The notes beneath the pieces are model-generated. The model was given only the letters and a program-made list of their open reading frames with translations, was not told the origin of the DNA and did not search any database. Made by a program: the position numbers and the translations under genes. Shown here piece after piece: positions 45,270 to 49,145 of a stretch of 49,145 nucleotides of DNA (positions are counted from its first letter, which is position 1; every line of letters starts with the position of its first letter). Source of the stretch: Deltaproteobacteria bacterium (GTDB lineage: Bacteria; UBA10199; JADGCS01); the NCBI GenBank assembly GCA_015228875.1, contig JADGCS010000020.1:1-49145 (forward strand), written 5' to 3'.

Positions 45270-45360
45270 CAAGTTACTAACTTGACTTTGACGCGGTTGA
45301 ATTCCTTCATTTTGCGAGGAATGCACCCGCGCTCTGTCGACTTTGAAATTCCCAGACATT
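45270..45360 (-). repeat. Dispersed element B, copy 6
   Basis: Minus-strand B module from GGAATTTCAAAGTCGACAG to CAAGTTAGTAACTTG. It lies directly upstream of the ATPase operators and points away from the ATPase gene, as copy 4 does at the other ATPase. Confidence 0.92.
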
Positions 45361-45430
45361 AAAGTAGACTCAAGTCTACTTTACTCATGAGTAAAGTAGA
45401 CTTGACTCCACTTTATTAATGAGTCAAATA
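45360..45430 (+). promoter_or_regulatory. Iterated palindromes before the second ATPase
   Basis: TAAAGTAGACTCAAGTCTAC... (perfect 24-bp palindrome, 45360-45383), CTCATGAG, then an imperfect second copy TAAAGTAGACTTGACTCCAC... (45392-45415) and a half-site TAGAC ending next to the ATG. A TTGACT at 45402 with AAATAG 18 bp later may be the promoter, which would also make the mRNA almost leaderless. Confidence 0.7.
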
Positions 45431-45435
45431 GACCC

Positions 45436-46563
45436 ATGACCACTTTACAAAGATACCTCGAAGCACCCGTTAAACAGGATCTCGCCGAAAAAATGGTCTT
45501 TATCGGGGGCCCAAGGCAGGTTGGCAAAACAACCTTTGCCCAGAGTTTTATCGCCGGTTTTCGTGATGGCCACCCCGCCTGTCTTAATTGGGATGCAACA
45601 GGCGATAAAAAAAAGATCAGGGAGGCCCTTTGGCCGACGTCCGAAAAGCTCATCGTCCTTGACGAAATCCACAAATACAAACGCTGGCGGCAGATGATAA
45701 AAGGGCATTATGACAAATTAAAAAACACCCACCGTTTTCTGATCACGGGATCGGCACGCCTCGATTATTATCGCAAGAGCGGCGACTCACTTCTGGGCCG
45801 ATACTTTTATTACAGGCTGCATCCCTTAAGTTTTCCCGAACTCAACTATAAGGATCTTGAGGGGCTACTCAAATTTGGTGGTTTTCCCGAACCCTATCTT
45901 AAACAAAGCGAAACATCCCTAAGAAGATGGCACAAATTGCGAGGGGAAAGAATCATTTATTCTGATGTGCGCGATCTTGAAAGGGTTAAAGAGATTTCGT
46001 TGATACAGCTTTTTGCAGAGGCCCTGCCTGACAGGGTGGGGTCTCCGCTGTCACGAAAAAGCCTTGCGCACGATTTTGACATCGACTTTAAAACCGTGGA
46101 ACGCTGGATCAACATCCTCGAAAATGTCTATTACTGTTTTAGAATCCCACCCTATGGGTCCGCCAAAATCAGGGCGGTCAAAAAGGAACAAAAGCTGTAT
46201 TTGTGGGATTGGAGCGAGATTGAAAACGAGGGAGTCAGGTGGGAAAATTTTGTGGCCTCGCATCTTCTAAAATACTGCCATTATCTGGAAGACAAAGAGG
46301 GGCGTAAAATGGAACTGAGGTTTTTAAGGGATGCCGACAAACGCGAGATAGATTTTGTTGTTATGCAAAACAAAAAACCCCTGTTTGCGGTTGAATGCAA
46401 AAAGGGTGAAAAACAAACATCTCCCCATATCCATTATTTTAAAGAGCGGACAAATATCCCAAGATTCTATCAGGTTCATCAGGGACAGGAAAACCGCAAT
46501 ATCAGTGACGTGATTGCCATCCGGTCTTTTGAGCATTTTTGCCGCGAGACGGGACTTGTTTAA
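45436..46563 (+). CDS. Solitary AAA ATPase with DUF4143 nuclease-like C-terminus
   Basis: 375 residues. Walker A FIGGPRQVGKTTFAQ at about 22-36, Walker B LIVLDEIHKYKRW near 74, FLITGSARLDYYRKSGDSLLG, and RYFYYRLHPLSFPEL, then a winged-helix-like stretch and the C-terminal DKREIDFVVMQNKKPLFAVECKKGE with the D...ExK of restriction-endonuclease folds. Homologous in layout to the ATPase at 13697 but distant in sequence (different subgroup). It overlaps the large exported gene convergently by 62 nt. Function unestablished. Confidence 0.92.
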   Translation: MTTLQRYLEAPVKQDLAEKMVFIGGPRQVGKTTFAQSFIAGFRDGHPACLNWDATGDKKKIREALWPTSEKLIVLDEIHKYKRWRQMIKGHYDKLKNTHRFLITGSARLDYYRKSGDSLLGRYFYYRLHPLSFPELNYKDLEGLLKFGGFPEPYLKQSETSLRRWHKLRGERIIYSDVRDLERVKEISLIQLFAEALPDRVGSPLSRKSLAHDFDIDFKTVERWINILENVYYCFRIPPYGSAKIRAVKKEQKLYLWDWSEIENEGVRWENFVASHLLKYCHYLEDKEGRKMELRFLRDADKREIDFVVMQNKKPLFAVECKKGEKQTSPHIHYFKERTNIPRFYQVHQGQENRNISDVIAIRSFEHFCRETGLV

Positions 46564-49144
46564 AATCTTTTCGCCTTAACCACAACAGGACGCAGAGGGC
46601 AAACCCGGCCATGAGAGAGAGGGTTGCGCTGTGCCTTGCGGGATAGGCACCGCCGGGGCGTGAATAATCAAGACTGCATCGCGAACCACCAAAGACTTCA
46701 AAACGGAATCCTGATGGTTCGGGGGCGATCTCCTCCACATCCAGAGCGACGGTATCGACATCATCGGCATCAATACCAGTCGAAGGTGCGGCGGTGGCAT
46801 TTTTCATGGGGTTACAGACCTTGCAGTACACCCCGCCGTAAGTTGGCGCAGGCTCTCCCACATCGGTCAGCATGACGGCGTAGCTCTTGTCAGGTTTTGC
46901 AAGATTCTTTTTTGAAAACTTGGTGAGACCCTTGTTCTGTGTGGGTGGGGTGGCAACGCCAGAGATGCTCAAGAGATCATTGGTCAGGCTTGTCTTGTCA
47001 AAAGATGTGCCATTCTCAATTTTTTCAACCTTGACCATCACAAACTCTACGGTGTTGACAATCTCGGTGACCTTGTTGACCTGAAAGATGTCGATGTAGA
47101 TGTTGTCGTCGTCAACCTCAAAGAGATCGGGTTTTTCCGCGCTGTGCAGACACTTGTTAAGGTTTGTGGTGTGAGAGACTGTCCTTGCAGCGATCTCATA
47201 AGTGTCAACCTTGTCATAGTCCAGAATATAAATATTGCCCTTGCCGTCAAGCGTGATGGCCTTGACCGAGGCGGGGAGCCCCTCGATTACTGCATTGATC
47301 TCAAGGGTCTGATTGTTGAATTCGTAGACACCAAACTGATTAAAGCCAATCTCGGCCAATATGTACAAGGTACCGGTGTCATCGTAGGACGAATCCCTGA
47401 CACTTTGCGGGTCAACACCGTATTCCTCCAGATCATCGGCGCTTACAATCACTTTGGTTTCGGTTTGGTCTGTGTCCACAAAGTTGTTGAGTGCAAAAGT
47501 TTCGCCGGCCAGGGTCAGTACATTGAGCCTGCCCGCCGCGTCAACAAACACCTTTCTCAAGGGCATCCCTGTGGTAAATTTTCTGATGACCTGTCCGCTA
47601 GTGTTCCAGCACTTGACGATGGTGGGATCAAGTGTACTGACAGCGCAGACCGATGTGATTGCGGGTTGTTTGTAGTATGGACAATCGACTTCCTGATTTT
47701 CAATCCTTTGGGCCTCTTCATCGGTCATGACATTGGCCTTAAAGGGTTTGCTGATTAACGACTTTGTAGACTCAAAGACACACTCCTTCATCTCCTGCAA
47801 TGACTTTGGCAAAGGCGCCGGCGTGTTACAGTCTGTGCATGTGTCCGGGGGTGTTGTGGGCGGTGTTGTGTTGTAGTAGAGGGTGTATTGTTTATTATCG
47901 GAGCAGATACTGACCGTAGACTCCTTGAAGAAGGCTTCAATAAGTTCGGCGTCTGCTGTGTGGTTTTCTTCGGCGCTGCTCGTGTCTGCGGCATTATTGC
48001 TTGCCTGTTCATCTGTTTCATCTGCAGGGTCTTCATCCTGTTCTTCGTCCGCTCTGTCTTCGTCTGTATTGTTATCGTCCGCCTTGTCATCGGTTTCATC
48101 AGCGTTGTCCGTGGCGGAATCCGATCCCTTGTTTTTGTCTGTTGTTCCCTGTGCAAGGGGCGAGATCGTGTCGTTTGTATATGTATATTCAGTGCCCTCG
48201 CTGTCAAAGGCCTGCAGATCGCCGGTTTCTGTGAGAGAGATAGACTCAAACTGTGTCCCCTTGATCTCGTTAACTTCGCCACTGGCATTGACAACCGCTA
48301 GGCGCCCACCGCCAAACAGGATAAAGATTCTATCTTTGCCAGCAATGGTCAAGTCGGCAGCCTCGGTAAACAGGGGGCCCTCGACCAGCAGCTTGATGGT
48401 CTTATCCAAACCTGTAAGATCCGCTGTTTTTGCCAGTTCCCCGGTCTTAAAGACAAAATAAAGTTCGTTGGCGAAGCCCGCAACCAGTGAGACCTCGGGC
48501 AGGTTAACTAACTCAATATTGAGAGGTTTGTTTGTTTTGTCCCAGCAGCTGACAGTATTCTCATCGGGGCCATTGTTGACCAGGCAGTTAATTTCGACAA
48601 CGCCCGTGTCATCGGGACAGCGCATCACACACTGGTCTGTGTCGGGACTGTAAATCTCGTCTGATGCGCAGGGACTCACACAGAGTTCACCGCTGAGCTC
48701 TGTTCCCTTAAGACATTCGCAGTTGCCATCGTTGTCACTATCGACAAAGTTTATATTGCCGTCACAGTGGTCCTTGCAATTGGGGACACCGTCGTTGTCT
48801 GAGTCGCCTTTGTCCTTGCATTCGCTTTGGTCAATGTAGCATGCTGAGTCTGGGTCGTTGGGGTCATGGGCCTTGCACGAATCCTCAATTTTACCTGCCT
48901 TGCAGGATGTTGCGCCGGTTGCCTGGCATGCACCTTCACCACAGGCAGTCGGTGTTGACAGGTACTCTTCATCCGTACTGCCATCGCAGTCATCATCAAT
49001 GCCGTCGCAGGTAGTGTCGTTGTTAGCCAGCTTGGCATCACCGCACCCGCAGTCGCCAGGAGCAGTCCGTGCAGGGTTAAGTGGGCATTGATCCTGACAA
49101 TCTATTGTCCCGTCACCATCGGTATCGCCATCAGAAATGCCACA
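46502..49144 (-). CDS. Large exported Cys-rich/propeller-like protein with sorting-type tail (5' partial)
   Basis: The frame is open to the window edge, so the start lies outside; the ORF-initial GTG at 48679 is internal. At least 880 residues: N-terminal calcium-type loops (GISDGDTDGDGTIDCQDQCP, CDGIDDDCDGSTDEE), a Cys-rich stretch, and a propeller-like region (NTVSCWDKTNKPLNIELVNL). A very acidic low-complexity linker (Asp/Glu/Asn/Ala, about 60 residues) follows, then a second propeller-like region (TIVKCWNTSGQVIRKFTTGM) similar to the gene at 35393. It ends YCKVC, FGGSRCSL, a membrane helix (LSLMAGFALCVLLWL) and RRK. Probably anchored at the surface and paralogous to the 35393 gene. Confidence 0.88.
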   Translation of the reverse strand, partial: CGISDGDTDGDGTIDCQDQCPLNPARTAPGDCGCGDAKLANNDTTCDGIDDDCDGSTDEEYLSTPTACGEGACQATGATSCKAGKIEDSCKAHDPNDPDSACYIDQSECKDKGDSDNDGVPNCKDHCDGNINFVDSDNDGNCECLKGTELSGELCVSPCASDEIYSPDTDQCVMRCPDDTGVVEINCLVNNGPDENTVSCWDKTNKPLNIELVNLPEVSLVAGFANELYFVFKTGELAKTADLTGLDKTIKLLVEGPLFTEAADLTIAGKDRIFILFGGGRLAVVNASGEVNEIKGTQFESISLTETGDLQAFDSEGTEYTYTNDTISPLAQGTTDKNKGSDSATDNADETDDKADDNNTDEDRADEEQDEDPADETDEQASNNAADTSSAEENHTADAELIEAFFKESTVSICSDNKQYTLYYNTTPPTTPPDTCTDCNTPAPLPKSLQEMKECVFESTKSLISKPFKANVMTDEEAQRIENQEVDCPYYKQPAITSVCAVSTLDPTIVKCWNTSGQVIRKFTTGMPLRKVFVDAAGRLNVLTLAGETFALNNFVDTDQTETKVIVSADDLEEYGVDPQSVRDSSYDDTGTLYILAEIGFNQFGVYEFNNQTLEINAVIEGLPASVKAITLDGKGNIYILDYDKVDTYEIAARTVSHTTNLNKCLHSAEKPDLFEVDDDNIYIDIFQVNKVTEIVNTVEFVMVKVEKIENGTSFDKTSLTNDLLSISGVATPPTQNKGLTKFSKKNLAKPDKSYAVMLTDVGEPAPTYGGVYCKVCNPMKNATAAPSTGIDADDVDTVALDVEEIAPEPSGFRFEVFGGSRCSLDYSRPGGAYPARHSATLSLMAGFALCVLLWLRRKDFKQVPSRGKNAQKTGWQSRH

Positions 49145-49145
49145 G

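Overview
The window looks like a chromosomal stretch of a Gram-negative bacterium of deltaproteobacterial type (Myxococcota, Bdellovibrionota or a related candidate phylum). The evidence is a Tol-Pal lipoprotein cluster, Lnt, several PilZ proteins, large secreted Cys-rich DUF4215/MopE-like proteins and C-terminal tails of the kind ending in Cys-Ser-Leu, a membrane helix and arginines. No tRNA, rRNA, cas gene or transposase was recognised. Nothing could be searched against databases, so the taxonomy is inferred from gene content.

Layout. 1-3.5 kb: the end of rdgB, a small secreted protein, a repeat-bearing unknown protein and a TPR lipoprotein. 3.6-10.4 kb: groES-groEL, a VKOR-DsbA oxidative-folding gene split by an in-frame TAA, and secA. 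11-18 kb: a large HEAT-like protein, a solitary AAA ATPase (DUF4143), a secreted matrixin-like protease and an unknown protein. 18.3-22.4 kb: cpoB and two pal paralogues on the minus strand, then a nitrilase-family hydrolase, a receiver-like protein and a PilZ protein. 22.5-24.6 kb: a defence/addiction patch with vapBC, an orphan CRISPR-like repeat and a HTH-antitoxin/Doc pair. 24.7-32.6 kb (minus strand): a housekeeping run yjbQ, phoH, pgpH-like HD phosphodiesterase, ybeY, lnt, prfB and PilZ. 33-35.2 kb: a lytic transglycosylase, a PilZ protein and trmL. 35.4-44.7 kb: a three-gene minus-strand operon of giant modular Cys-rich exported proteins. A second solitary ATPase and a fourth large exported protein, open at the right edge, follow.

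The most unusual aspect is the density of dispersed palindromic elements. An A/B element of about 220 bp occurs whole or in part at nine places. It often abuts start codons, and one copy appears to be inserted in frame inside a signal peptide. A 152-158 bp element (family C, three copies) folds as an outer stem enclosing two hairpins, and its outer arms vary together between copies. At least three other unrelated sequences have the same outer-stem-plus-two-hairpins layout. A 163-bp inverted-repeat element (family D, two copies) supplies the last codons of a secreted protein. Neither a transposase nor a RAYT protein is present in the window to explain them.

Other notable points: prfB has the classical +1 programmed frameshift but also a second in-frame UGA near its C-terminus. 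Both solitary ATPases are preceded by element B pointing away from the gene and by two gene-specific palindromes directly before the ATG. Both toxin-antitoxin operons appear to have promoters that give leaderless or near-leaderless antitoxin mRNAs.
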